A DNA stretch of 33,615 bases from Oscillospiraceae bacterium (GTDB lineage: Bacteria > Bacillota > Clostridia > Oscillospirales > Oscillospiraceae), in contig JAFQFC010000021.1 in NCBI GenBank assembly GCA_017415775.1, forward strand, positions 1 to 33,615, read 5' to 3'. Numbering within the stretch: the first letter of the stretch is position 1; every line of letters starts with the position of its first letter. Shown piece after piece: positions 1 to 7,793 of this stretch. Made by a program: the position numbers and the translations under genes. The notes under the pieces were generated by a model. It was given only the letters and a program-made list of their open reading frames with translations, had not been told where the DNA came from and ran no database searches.

Positions 1-2
1 TG

Positions 3-95
3 ATCATCAATCTGGCGCTTATTGCCGCCTGTATTATCCTCATGGTGAAGAACGGCGGCATCAACTTTACCTTCGCACCCCTCTTCCTGTCCTGA
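3..95 (+). CDS. C-terminal tail of an unidentified membrane protein (partial)
   Basis: An open frame enters from the left edge and ends at TGA 93-95. It encodes about 30 residues: a hydrophobic stretch (INLALIAACIILMV), a short charged KNGG turn and a second hydrophobic end (FTFAPLFLS). This looks like the last membrane segment of a transporter or other polytopic membrane protein, but too little is present to name a family. The stop lies 29 bases before the next gene on the same strand, so it is probably the preceding member of the redox operon. Inference only; the start is outside the window. Confidence 0.5.
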   Translation: MINLALIAACIILMVKNGGINFTFAPLFLS

Positions 96-124
96 TAATT
101 GATAACCTGAAAGGAAATTATGCA

Positions 125-1654
125 ATGGAGCAATATGATGTAATCGTAATCGGCGCGGGAAACGGCGGTCTTGCCGCTGCTGCTACCCTTGCCGAAAAGG
201 GTAAGCGTGTTATCCTGTTTGAAAGACACAATATCCCCGGCGGCTGCGGCAGCAGCTTCAGAAGAGGCCGCTTTGAGTTTGAAATTGCGCTGCATCAGCT
301 GTCCCATATGGGCACCCCGGAGAATCCCGGCCCCCTCAGAGAGCAGTTCGCCCGCTACGGTATCCTCGATGAAATCGACTGGATCGAGATAAAGGAACTG
401 TTCCGGGTTAACTTCCCCGACGGAACCGGCGTAAGCCTGCCGGCCGACAGGGAGAAGTGCGTGGCACATCTTTGCAAGGAGTTCCCTGCAGAGGCGGAAG
501 CCATCAAGGAGTACTTTAAGGTAGTGTACGATTTCTGCGATGAGTCCACCGCCTTCGCCGCCCAGAGCGCAAAGAGCACCGGTGAACCCGGTGCCCTCAA
601 GAAGCTGATCATGAAGACCGGCTTCCCCCGTATTTATCCCACCCTTGCCAAGTATGCCCTCAAGAGCACACAGGAGGTGTTGGATGAATTCTTCAAGGAT
701 CCCAAGCTGCAGTTGGCGCTGAGCGCATACTGGTGCTTCATGGGTATGCCTCCCGAGAGATTCCCCTTTGCGATCCTTGCAAAGTGCACCTACTTCTACA
801 CCGAGACAAAGCCTCACTACCTGCGCGGTACCTCTATGATGATGAACCAGGCCATCATGGAAGCCGTTGGCCGCATGGGCGGCGTTGTGCGGCTCAACTG
901 CGGCGTAAAGCGCATCGTGCTGGAAAACGGCGCAGCTGTCGGCGTTGTGGATGAAAACGGCGTTGAATACAGAGCCAAGAAGATCATCTCCAACATCTCG
1001 CCTCTGACCACATACGGTGCACTGCTCGCCCCCGAGGAAGTACCCGAAAGCGCACGGGAGTACCTTAAACCGTACACCGTGGGTATTTCCGCCCTTACCT
1101 GCTTTATCGGCCTTGACTGCACGCCCGAGGAAATCGGTTTCACCACATCCTTTACCCTCAACTATGAGAGCCTGGATGCCAACAAGGACTTCCGTGATGC
1201 CTACCAGCTGCTGCCGGATCATGATCCCCTTGTTGCCACCTGCTATACCGTTGACGATCCCAGCGTATCGCCTCCCGGCACCAGCATCATTACTGCCGGT
1301 ACCCTCAAATACAGTGCTGAATGGGAAAAGCTCACTCCGGAACAGTATTACGAGATGAAGTACGAGGCGGGCCGTCGCATCGTTGCCAGATTGGAAAAAA
1401 TGTATCCCGGCTTTACCGAGCATATTGAGGAGATGGAGATCGCCACGCCCCTCACCCATATGCGCTATCTCAATCATCCCGGCGGAGCCATTTACGGCTA
1501 TGAGCAGGACCGTATGCAGTCTGTGTTCTTCTTCCCCGCAGAGAGCAAGATCCCCAATTTGGAGTTTGCCAGTGGCTGGGTGACTTCCTGTGGCTTCGGC
1601 CCGAACTATCAATACGCAGACGGCGTAGCTTCAAAGATTGCTGCGGAGGTGTAA
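125..1654 (+). CDS. NAD(P)/FAD-dependent oxidoreductase, phytoene desaturase (CrtI/RetSat)-like
   Basis: A 509-aa flavoprotein. Residues 5-35 form a dinucleotide-binding Rossmann fold (VIVIGAGNGGLAAAATLAEKG, then E33 at the ribose-binding position), followed by the PGGCGSSF segment typical of CrtI/CrtN, carotenoid isomerase and retinol saturase relatives. The C-terminus has the expected second FAD contact (FASGWVTSCGFGPNYQYADG). This family oxidises, isomerises or saturates polyene or isoprenoid substrates, and the substrate here is unknown. No carotenoid synthesis gene (phytoene synthase) is in the window, so a reductase or saturase role on an external lipid-like compound is as likely as pigment synthesis. 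An AAAGGA ribosome site precedes the ATG. The stop is one base before the ATG of the downstream ferredoxin reductase, which suggests that protein supplies the electrons. Confidence 0.8.
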   Translation: MEQYDVIVIGAGNGGLAAAATLAEKGKRVILFERHNIPGGCGSSFRRGRFEFEIALHQLSHMGTPENPGPLREQFARYGILDEIDWIEIKELFRVNFPDGTGVSLPADREKCVAHLCKEFPAEAEAIKEYFKVVYDFCDESTAFAAQSAKSTGEPGALKKLIMKTGFPRIYPTLAKYALKSTQEVLDEFFKDPKLQLALSAYWCFMGMPPERFPFAILAKCTYFYTETKPHYLRGTSMMMNQAIMEAVGRMGGVVRLNCGVKRIVLENGAAVGVVDENGVEYRAKKIISNISPLTTYGALLAPEEVPESAREYLKPYTVGISALTCFIGLDCTPEEIGFTTSFTLNYESLDANKDFRDAYQLLPDHDPLVATCYTVDDPSVSPPGTSIITAGTLKYSAEWEKLTPEQYYEMKYEAGRRIVARLEKMYPGFTEHIEEMEIATPLTHMRYLNHPGGAIYGYEQDRMQSVFFFPAESKIPNLEFASGWVTSCGFGPNYQYADGVASKIAAEV

Positions 1655-1655
1655 T

Positions 1656-2822
1656 ATGGCTAAGACAATTAGAGAAACCCTGCTGGGTACATTGGTTCAC
1701 GGCGAAGAAATTCTGGAGAGCATTCGTGTCAGCAGAAGCATCTCTCAGGATAAGATTCCCGTCGGCAACATTGCCGACAAGAAGGTAGCCGCGCTGCATC
1801 CCGAGAGACTGTCTCTGGTTGTGGCAGACGTTGTGGATACCGGCAAGAATGCAAGAATTATCCGCTTTGCCGGTGCCGACGGATATCTTCCTCCCTTTGA
1901 GGCAGGCCAGTATATCAATATCTTTACCGAGATCGATGGCGTGCGTACCAGCCGCCCCTACAGCATTTCTTCCTCCCCCCGTCAGAGGGCGTATTACGAG
2001 ATCACCGTTGCCCGTACCGCAGAGGGGTTTGTTTCCGATTACATGATAGACAAGGTGCAGATCGGCGACCGCTTCAGTGCCAACGGCCCTGCCGGCGTGT
2101 TCCGCTATCAGCCTGTGTTCCACAGCAAGAAGTCCCTGTATTTTGCCGGTGGCAGCGGTATCACGCCTTTTATGAGCATGATCCGCGAGGTGATGGAAGC
2201 TGCGCTGGACAGAGACATCGTGCTGCTTTACGGCAGCCGCACCCCCGAGGCTGCGCTGTATCACGATGAGCTCGCAGCCTATGCGGAAAAGCATCCCAAC
2301 TTCAAGTATCATTTGGTGATTTCCGAGCCTGCTGAAGGCTGGCAGGGAGAAACAGGATTTATCAATGCCGGTCTCATTGCCAGACTGGTGCCGGACTATG
2401 CCGAGCGAACCGCGTATATTTGCGGTCCCCAGGTGATGAACGACTTCTGCAAGAAGGAACTTGAGAGTATGGGAGTTCCCGCCAAGCGTATTCGCAGGGA
2501 GATGTTCGGTGCAAGAAAGGATATCCAGAACGAGCCTGGCTGGCCTGAAGGACTTACGGGCAATGAGGTGTTCCGCCTTACCGTCGGGGATCGGGTGATC
2601 GATGCCAGATCCGGCGAGTCCATTCTCACCGCCCTGGAGCGTGCAGGTGTCCGTGTGAACGTATGCTGCCGCAGCGGTGAGTGCAGTCTGTGCAGAGTCA
2701 AGCTGGTTTCCGGCAATGTGTTCCTTGCAAGAGGTATGCTGCGCCGCTATGCCGACGAGCAGTACGGATACATCCACTCCTGCAAGGCGTACCCCATCGG
2801 CGATGTGGTGATTCAGCTGTAA
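1656..2822 (+). CDS. Ferredoxin reductase (FNR fold) fused to a C-terminal 2Fe-2S ferredoxin domain
   Basis: A 388-aa protein with three modules: an FAD-binding FNR barrel (RPYSISSSP, the RxYS flavin motif), an NAD(P)-binding domain (YFAGGSGITPFMSMIREV, later YICGPQVMNDFC), and a C-terminal plant-type ferredoxin with Cys spacing C-x4-C-x2-C (CCRSGECSLC) plus a last Cys near the end (YIHSCKA). It passes electrons between NAD(P)H, FAD and a 2Fe-2S cluster, like oxygenase reductases and phenol-hydroxylase reductases. The ATG at 1656 is chosen because GGAGGT at 1645-1650 lies five bases upstream; an in-frame start at 1638 would overlap the previous gene. It is tightly coupled to the CrtI-like flavoprotein and is its likely redox partner. 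Confidence 0.85.
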   Translation: MAKTIRETLLGTLVHGEEILESIRVSRSISQDKIPVGNIADKKVAALHPERLSLVVADVVDTGKNARIIRFAGADGYLPPFEAGQYINIFTEIDGVRTSRPYSISSSPRQRAYYEITVARTAEGFVSDYMIDKVQIGDRFSANGPAGVFRYQPVFHSKKSLYFAGGSGITPFMSMIREVMEAALDRDIVLLYGSRTPEAALYHDELAAYAEKHPNFKYHLVISEPAEGWQGETGFINAGLIARLVPDYAERTAYICGPQVMNDFCKKELESMGVPAKRIRREMFGARKDIQNEPGWPEGLTGNEVFRLTVGDRVIDARSGESILTALERAGVRVNVCCRSGECSLCRVKLVSGNVFLARGMLRRYADEQYGYIHSCKAYPIGDVVIQL

Positions 2823-2846
2823 AGCTGATGTTGAAAGGATGAAATT

Positions 2847-3782
2847 ATGGGATTTTTCTTTGAAGGTTATACCGTTGCAACTGTACTGGGATTTCTCGCC
2901 CTTACGGCTGCTCTGGTGGTATTGAATGAACTGACCCGCCGCAGCAAGATTTTCTCAATACTTATATATTGTGTCCTGCCCGTAGTGCTGGTGGTACTGA
3001 TCGCTATGGATGTGGTCGGCAGCCCCTCCAGCAAAACATGGTTCGGCGTAATAAAGACCTACTCCGCGCTTGCAGGTGTTATCGGATTTATGCTGATCCG
3101 CTATACCAAGCTGGGCAACAAAAAGTTCGCATGGTATTTCCCTGTGGCAATTCTCGGCATCAATATTCTTGAGGCTATCTATCGCGACTATGAAGTATTT
3201 GCAACCTTTAAGACGATGACCGTTGATGCCGCCGGCATTGTACAGCTGGGTGGTCCCTGGAACCTGATGAATGCCCTTGCAGGCGTGTTCCTGCTGCTGA
3301 CCATGACTGGCTGGGTGGGTATCAAGGTTGCAAATACCAAGTCCCGTGACATGGTTTGGGCAGATCAGCTTTGGTTTTGGATCATTGCCTATGATCTGTG
3401 GAATATGGCGTACTGCTACAACTGCATTTCCACCCGTGCCATGTATGCCGGCTTTGCACTGCTGGTTTCCTGCACTGTTGCCGAGTTCTTCATCAAACGC
3501 GGCATCTGGCTGCAGCACCGCGCACAGACACTTGCTCTGTTCGGAATGTTCTCCCTGGCTGTGGATTATCAGGCTATGCCCGTGTTCTCCATTACCGCCA
3601 CTTACAATCCCACTGCATGGACTGTGCTGAGTGCCCTTGCACTCATCGTCAACGCAGCGGTATTTGTATATGAGGTTTGCGTCATCGTCAAGACAAAGCG
3701 CAATCCCCTCAAGAAGGAAATGTTCACGCATCTGCCCGCTTATCGCAAGAACCTTGAGGCAAACGGCCTGAGAGCAGAATAA
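2847..3782 (+). CDS. Polytopic membrane protein, DUF5692-like
   Basis: A 311-aa, strongly hydrophobic protein with about eight predicted membrane spans, for example VATVLGFLALTAALVVL near the N-terminus, IFSILIYCVLPVVLVVLIAMDV, FLLLTMTGWVGIKV and VLSALALIVNAAVFVYEVCVIV. The C-terminus is basic and probably cytoplasmic. It resembles the DUF5692 family of uncharacterised membrane proteins from anaerobic gut bacteria; the assignment is by memory of sequence character and is tentative. It is the last gene of the redox operon, 24 bases after the ferredoxin reductase, with GAAAGGATG as ribosome site, and is followed by a terminator. Its place suggests a membrane partner, substrate channel or quinone-linked anchor for the flavoprotein pair, but no catalytic motif is visible. 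Confidence 0.65.
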   Translation: MGFFFEGYTVATVLGFLALTAALVVLNELTRRSKIFSILIYCVLPVVLVVLIAMDVVGSPSSKTWFGVIKTYSALAGVIGFMLIRYTKLGNKKFAWYFPVAILGINILEAIYRDYEVFATFKTMTVDAAGIVQLGGPWNLMNALAGVFLLLTMTGWVGIKVANTKSRDMVWADQLWFWIIAYDLWNMAYCYNCISTRAMYAGFALLVSCTVAEFFIKRGIWLQHRAQTLALFGMFSLAVDYQAMPVFSITATYNPTAWTVLSALALIVNAAVFVYEVCVIVKTKRNPLKKEMFTHLPAYRKNLEANGLRAE

Positions 3783-3841
3783 TTCAACATAGCGATCAAT
3801 CACAGATACACAGATAAAGAGTCAGCCCTATTATTTTTAAT

Positions 3842-3884
3842 CGGAGTGGCGCAGCGAGAGCGGTGCCACTCCGGTTTTTGTTTT
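3842..3884 (+). terminator. Rho-independent terminator of the redox operon
   Basis: A nine-base stem (CGGAGTGGC at 3842-3850 pairing with GCCACTCCG at 3865-3873), a 14-base loop, and a T-rich tail GTTTTTGTTTT. It closes the operon ending at 3782 and marks the border to the AT-richer integrase remnant. Confidence 0.85.
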
Positions 3885-3906
3885 GCTGTGGTCTAAATTC
3901 TCCAAC

Positions 3907-4149
3907 ATGAAGCGGGACAGAATTGCTGACCTCTTAAATGATATACATGATGCTGCTAAAAAATGGGGTCTCGCCGAACAAACCATTCGACGTTACTGCC
4001 GTGAAGGATTAATTCCTGATGCAGTTCAAACCAATAGAAGTTGGTCACTTCCATATTCTGCTAAATGCCCAGTTAAATTTAGCTACTACATGGCGCAAAC
4101 TCCTCCCCTTTTAAAAAAAAATACTTTCACAAAAGGACAAACATATTAA
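3907..4149 (+). pseudogene. Remnant of a helix-turn-helix gene from a mobile element
   Basis: From ATG 3907 the frame encodes about 80 residues. The middle part (AAKKWGLAEQTIRRYCREGLI, then NRSWSLP) matches the layout of the small HTH proteins of integrative elements, which usually read EAA-x-WG-hs-xRRVQxLCxxGRI and then a W-x-IP beta turn. The C-terminus has no family character and is AT-rich, the gene has no convincing ribosome site, and its neighbour is a truncated integrase, so it is probably decaying. It could also be a working small excision or regulatory protein. Confidence 0.4.
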
Positions 4150-4177
4150 GGGGTTATATAACTACATACAAATTAAT

Positions 4178-4801
4178 ATGAGCTACTCTTCTTGTCGACT
4201 TGCAAGCAATCGGCTCACGAGAAATCATGTGGAGTATCTCTATACAAGCGGTCGACTGCTTGTTACTAATGAGAGCATGAAGCTGAATGATTATTGTGTG
4301 GATTTCGAGCGCAGTATCATCACTATTGACAAGCAGATGCAGCTTCATCAGGAAAAAGGATGTAAAGCCTATCAGCTGGTTCCCACCAAGAACGATAAGA
4401 TGCGCACCATCGTTGCCGCGCCTACCGTCATGACACAGCTGAAACGTCACCATATGATGCAGGCACAGCAAAAGTTGATGGCTGGCGCCGCATGGGGTAA
4501 CACGGACAACTTGGTATTCACGGACGCCTTAGGCAAACCCTTGATGAAATCCACTGTTTATCGAGAGTTCAAGAAGTTGGCTGCCGCTATCGGCCGTCCG
4601 GATGCCCGCTTCCACGATTTGCGTCACACCTTCGCCGTTGCCTCCATTCGCTCCGGCGATGACATCAAAACAATTCAGGGGAACCTTGGCCACGCCACCG
4701 CATCCTTCACACTGGATGTCTACGGTCATGTCACTATGCAGATGAAGCAAGCCAGCGCAGCACGTATGGAGGAATATATCAAAACCGTTTCTGTGGTATG
4801 A
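4178..4801 (+). pseudogene. Tyrosine recombinase (integrase), N-terminally truncated
   Basis: About 207 codons of the catalytic half of a phage or ICE-type tyrosine integrase. Visible active-site parts are HDLRHTFA (His-x-x-Arg), GNLGHATASFTLDVYGHV (second His and the nucleophilic Tyr) and the beta-sheet Lys region (LVPTKNDKMRTIVA). The SAM-like core-binding domain and the first catalytic Arg, expected just before the VDFERSIITIDKQ segment, are missing, so the protein should be inactive. The upstream DNA (4150-4200) has lower GC and no homologous continuation in another frame. The gene points at the 3' end of tRNA-Cys 136 bases away, the usual position of an integrase after insertion into a tRNA. 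This is therefore a remnant of an excised or eroded element. Confidence 0.8.
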
Positions 4802-4900
4802 AAAAGCACTACTTAACATCTGCTAAAACCCTTGGGCCGCAAGGATTTCGGAAGCTGGTAAGGCTAAAAATAAGGCTAAAAACGAAAAATAGGCATAAGA

Positions 4901-4933
4901 AAAACCCCGTAACCGTTGCGGTTACAGGGTTTT
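4901..4933 (-). terminator. Terminator of the tRNA operon
   Basis: A 14-bp stem with one mismatch (AAAACCCCGTAACC at 4901-4914 with GGTTACAGGGTTTT at 4920-4933) and a five-base loop. On the minus strand it is followed by TTCTTATGCC, giving a short U tract, just after the tRNA-Cys 3' end at 4937. It may also stop plus-strand transcripts from the integrase remnant. Confidence 0.75.
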
Positions 4934-4936
4934 CAT

Positions 4937-5011
4937 TGGAGGTGACACCCGGATTTGAACCGGGGAATGAAGGTTTTGCAGACCTTTGCCTTACCACTTG
5001 GCTATGTCACC
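4937..5011 (-). tRNA. tRNA-Cys (GCA)
   Basis: The reverse complement folds as a cloverleaf: acceptor GGTGACA/TGTCACC, D arm GCC...GGC, anticodon stem AAGGT/ACCTT with loop CTGCAAA (anticodon GCA), T arm CCCGG TTCAAAT CCGGG, and an encoded CCA. It is last in the five-tRNA operon, and its 3' end faces the integrase remnant. Confidence 0.95.
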
Positions 5012-5049
5012 ATATATGAGAAACGGAGCTTTCGCTCCGATTCTCATTT

Positions 5050-5125
5050 TGGAGCGGGCGACGAGGCTCGAACTCGCTACCTCGACCTTGGCAAGGTCGC
5101 GCTCTACCAGATGAGCTACGCCCGC
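5050..5125 (-). tRNA. tRNA-Gly (GCC)
   Basis: Cloverleaf on the minus strand: acceptor GCGGGCG/CGCCCGC, anticodon stem CGACC/GGTCG with loop TTGCCAA (anticodon GCC), T loop TTCGAGC, encoded CCA. Fourth gene of the tRNA operon. Confidence 0.95.
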
Positions 5126-5128
5126 AAA

Positions 5129-5204
5129 TGGTGCCTCCGGTCGGAGTCGAACCAACGACACGTGGATTTTCAGTCCACTGCTCTACCAACTGAGCTACAG
5201 AGGC
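5129..5204 (-). tRNA. tRNA-Phe (GAA)
   Basis: Cloverleaf on the minus strand: acceptor GCCTCTG with CGGAGGC, anticodon loop CTGAAAA (anticodon GAA), T loop TTCGACT, encoded CCA. Only three bases separate it from the tRNA-Gly gene. Confidence 0.95.
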
Positions 5205-5208
5205 ATAT

Positions 5209-5285
5209 TGGCGACCGAGAAGGGGCTCGAACCCTCGACCTCCAGCGTGACAGGCTGGCGTTCTAACCAACTGAACTACTCGGCC
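5209..5285 (-). tRNA. tRNA-Asp (GTC)
   Basis: Cloverleaf on the minus strand: acceptor GGCCGAG/CTCGGTC, anticodon stem CCAGC/GCTGG with loop CTGTCAC (anticodon GTC), T loop TTCGAGC, encoded CCA. Second gene of the operon. Confidence 0.95.
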
Positions 5286-5291
5286 AAATTC

Positions 5292-5368
5292 TGGTGGGAA
5301 CAACTGGACTCGAACCAGTGACCCCCTGCTTGTAAGGCAGGTGCTCTAACCAGCTGAGCTATGCTCCC
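5292..5368 (-). tRNA. tRNA-Val (TAC)
   Basis: Cloverleaf on the minus strand: acceptor GGGAGCA with TGTTCCC, anticodon stem CCTGC/GCAGG with loop CTTACAA (anticodon TAC), T loop TTCGAGT, encoded CCA. First gene of the operon, directly after the promoter. Confidence 0.95.
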
Positions 5369-5398
5369 GTCTGGCCATTCTTGCGAACGGCAAGGATG

Positions 5399-5460
5399 AG
5401 TATACCAAACGGGAGCACAGTTGTCAACAGCTAATTCCGATTTTTTTAAAAAATTTTTGC
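5399..5460 (-). promoter_or_regulatory. Strong promoter of the tRNA operon with AT-rich upstream tract
   Basis: On the minus strand TTGACA (5422-5427) and TATACT (5399-5404) are separated by exactly 17 bases, a near-consensus sigma-A promoter. An A/T run at about 5440-5458 lies where an UP element would contact the alpha subunits, as expected for stable RNA genes. The same tract follows the hslO stop codon and may also help end that transcript. Confidence 0.85.
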
Positions 5461-5463
5461 CGG

Positions 5464-6348
5464 TTACTTTTTCAGATCGTCGATGAGCTTTTGCAGCTCT
5501 TCGCCGGAAAAATCGTACACTTCGTCGCAGAACTGGCACGTCAGCTGGCAGGAGCCCTGTTCCCGCAGGATGCCCTCCAGCTCCTCCACACCCAGAGAAA
5601 TGAGGGCCCGCTCCACCCGATCACGGCTGCAGTAGCAGCGGTATTCCACGCCGCTGCTCTCCAGAATACGGATGTCGAAATCGGACATCACGGTGCGCAG
5701 CAGATGCTCCGGGTCGGGGTCCTTGTCCAGAATGGCCGACACGCTGCCGGCGGCCATGATGCCTCCCTCCACCTTGATGATGGTATCCTCGTCGGCACCG
5801 GGCAGCAGCTGGATGAGATAGCCGCCGGCGGCACGGACGCTTTGGTCACGGTCCACCAGCACACCCAGACCGCAGGCGGTGGGGATCTGCTCGGACTCCA
5901 CAAAATAGGCGGCTACATCCTCGGCGATCTCGCCGCCCAGCAGGTCGATGGTACCCACGTAGGGCTCCTTCATCTGCAAATCCTTGATGACGGTCATGGT
6001 ACCTTCGCTGCCCACGGCGCTGCCCACGTCCAGCTTGCCGTCCTCACGCAGGGGCAGGTCAACGGCGGGATTGGTCACGTAGCCACGGACATTGCCGTTG
6101 GGGTCAGCCACCGCCAGCACCGTGCCCAGAGGGCCGCCGCCCTTGATCTGCAGCGTCACGCTGGCGCCCTGACCCTTCAGGGCGTTGCCCATCATGGAAG
6201 CTGCCGCCAGCGTGCGGCCCAGCGCCGCCGTAGCGACGGGCAGCGTCTGGTGGATCTGGCGGGCACGCTCGGTCATCTCACGGCTGCACACAGCGGCGGC
6301 CTGCACGAAGCCGTCGCTGGAAATTGCTCTTACAATACGATCACTCAT
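5464..6348 (-). CDS. hslO: Hsp33 redox-regulated holdase chaperone
   Basis: A 294-aa protein with full-length Hsp33 features. The N-terminal domain starts DRIVRAISSDGFVQAAAV, the core has GNVRGYVTNP, and the C-terminal zinc domain carries C238-x-C240 and, 30 residues on, C271-x2-C274. These four Cys bind zinc in the reduced inactive form; oxidation releases zinc, unfolds the linker and turns the cytosolic protein into a holdase for unfolding proteins. It is the last gene of a minus-strand operon. Its ATG overlaps the end of the upstream small membrane protein gene by eight bases, indicating translational coupling. Oxygen-stress protection fits a strict anaerobe. Confidence 0.95.
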   Translation of the reverse strand: MSDRIVRAISSDGFVQAAAVCSREMTERARQIHQTLPVATAALGRTLAAASMMGNALKGQGASVTLQIKGGGPLGTVLAVADPNGNVRGYVTNPAVDLPLREDGKLDVGSAVGSEGTMTVIKDLQMKEPYVGTIDLLGGEIAEDVAAYFVESEQIPTACGLGVLVDRDQSVRAAGGYLIQLLPGADEDTIIKVEGGIMAAGSVSAILDKDPDPEHLLRTVMSDFDIRILESSGVEYRCYCSRDRVERALISLGVEELEGILREQGSCQLTCQFCDEVYDFSGEELQKLIDDLKK

Positions 6349-6664
6349 GGTTGGTTTCCTCTTGTTCTTCTTTTTTCGTCATTTCCGGCAGATATCTGCG
6401 CACCCGGCCATTCAGCGCAAAGGCCGACAGCAGCACCGCCAGCCCCATCACATGCACCACGGCTGCGTCTGCACGCAGCAGCTGCAGCACCACGCCGCCG
6501 CACAGGGCCAAACCGCACAGGCCCATCCAACAGGCCAGCACCGCTTTGCGCCCTTTCGACAGCGGCTGCAAATCTTTCTCTTTTGTGGTCGTGACCACGC
6601 AGTACACCGCATGGCCCAACAAAATCAGCGACAGGGCGCACAGACCCCAGAATCCGGTATACAT
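6341..6664 (-). CDS. Small three-span membrane protein of unknown function
   Basis: A 107-aa protein with three hydrophobic segments (about residues 4-24, 42-64 and 67-85), a basic loop between the first two (TTTKEKDLQPLSKGRK) and a charged C-terminus (MTKKEEQEETNHE). No family is recognised. It sits 12 bases after the methyltransferase gene and overlaps hslO by eight bases, so it is translated with them. Its gene order suggests a membrane role linked to stress, but that is inference. Confidence 0.7.
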   Translation of the reverse strand: MYTGFWGLCALSLILLGHAVYCVVTTTKEKDLQPLSKGRKAVLACWMGLCGLALCGGVVLQLLRADAAVVHVMGLAVLLSAFALNGRVRRYLPEMTKKEEQEETNHE

Positions 6665-6676
6665 CTTCGTTGCTCC

Positions 6677-7417
6677 TTACTCCCGAATGCAGCAGAAATA
6701 GATGCGCTGCTCCCCTTCTGCCGGGGCACGCATCTTCCTGTCGCCATAGGTACGGATCTCGCCGAAGCCGGCCGCCTGCAGCCATGCCGTCAGCTCCTCC
6801 ACCGTATAGGCCCGCTCTTTGTGCATTTCAAAGCTGCGCTCCCAGCTGCCGTCTTCCTGCAGCCGGAACAGGTCCATATAGTAGGTGCAAATACCTCGGC
6901 GATACTCGGGACGCCACACGCAGTAGGCGTCCTCCGTCTCGTCCAGAAACACCTGACCATCCAGCGCCGCCAGCTTCTCCACCGTATTGATGTCGAAGAT
7001 CAGCACGCCGCCGGGGGCGATAAACAGGCGCAGCCGATCGAAGGTGCGCTGCACATCCTTGGGATTGGTCAGATAATTCAAGCTGTCCAGACAGCAGATG
7101 GCAGCATCCACCGTGCCATACAGGTCCAGCCTGGGCATGGACTGGTGCAGAAACACGGGGGCGATACCCTCCACGCAGCCGCTCTTACTCATGGCAGCGG
7201 CCAGCATTTCCTCAGAGCCGTCCACGCCGATCAGCTCATAGCCGCGGCCCGTCAGGATCCACGTCATGGTGCCGGTGCCGCAGGCCAGATCCAGCACGGT
7301 ATGCACGGGAATGTGGCTCTTTTTGAACAGTTTTTCCAGATAATCGGCCCGTTTTTCGTAGCCTACGTCGCCGGTCAGGGCATCGTAGGTGCCGGCCAGC
7401 GCTTCGTAGCTGCTCAT
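6677..7417 (-). CDS. Class I SAM-dependent methyltransferase
   Basis: A 246-aa protein with the SAM-binding signature at residues 41-50 (VLDLACGTGT), an acidic residue at the end of strand 2 (LIGVDGSEEML) and the motif DAAICCLDSLNYL in the motif II region. It resembles small-molecule methyltransferases of the Methyltransf_11/25 type. The substrate is unknown. Its ATG overlaps the stop of the upstream TrpR-like gene (ATGA, four bases), so the two are co-translated. Confidence 0.85.
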   Translation of the reverse strand: MSSYEALAGTYDALTGDVGYEKRADYLEKLFKKSHIPVHTVLDLACGTGTMTWILTGRGYELIGVDGSEEMLAAAMSKSGCVEGIAPVFLHQSMPRLDLYGTVDAAICCLDSLNYLTNPKDVQRTFDRLRLFIAPGGVLIFDINTVEKLAALDGQVFLDETEDAYCVWRPEYRRGICTYYMDLFRLQEDGSWERSFEMHKERAYTVEELTAWLQAAGFGEIRTYGDRKMRAPAEGEQRIYFCCIRE

Positions 7418-7728
7418 GCCTCTTCCAGCTCCTTCATCCGCTCCAGCACCGTTTCATAGCCGCCGGCGCCGTTGAGAAGCGCACGGTTCACACGGCTGAT
7501 GGTGGCGCTGGATGCACCGGTCTGGCCCAGGATCTCGCTGTAGATCATACCGGAATCCAGCAGGGCCGCCACCTCATAGCGCTGCTCCATGGAGCGCAGC
7601 TCCGAGATGGTGCACAGGTCCTGGAAGAAATTATAGCACTCCTCTTCCGTCTTCAGCGTCAGGATCGCCCGGTACAGACGGTCACTCTTTTCTTTTGTTG
7701 CGATGGTGGATTTTGCCGTTCTTGCCAT
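7414..7728 (-). CDS. TrpR-like transcriptional regulator, YerC/YecD family
   Basis: A 104-aa protein matching the YerC/YecD branch of the Trp repressor fold: an N-terminal helix pair (LYRAILTLKTEEECYNFFQDLCT), then ISELRSMEQRYEVAALL and a helix-turn-helix (YSEILGQTGASSATISRVNRAL). Of two adjacent ATGs, the second (7728) is chosen because GGAGGT lies six bases before it, whereas it abuts the first. It is the first gene of a four-gene operon ending in hslO and is probably autoregulatory. The ligand, if any, is unknown; members outside the true TrpR clade are not shown to bind tryptophan. Confidence 0.88.
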   Translation of the reverse strand: MARTAKSTIATKEKSDRLYRAILTLKTEEECYNFFQDLCTISELRSMEQRYEVAALLDSGMIYSEILGQTGASSATISRVNRALLNGAGGYETVLERMKELEEA

Positions 7729-7793
7729 GATCATACCTCCGCTTTACGGGTTCTTTTCCCCATCCGGGGACATTGCCCCTCATTCCGTTTCGT

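Noticed and set aside
5007-5303. Short open frames across the tRNA cluster
   Set aside because: They lie entirely within five well-folded tRNA genes.
5404-5463. A separate terminator for hslO in the A/T tract
   Set aside because: The run pairs as A with T only and has no GC stem; it is better read as an upstream element of the tRNA promoter, with hslO transcripts possibly running into the tRNA operon.
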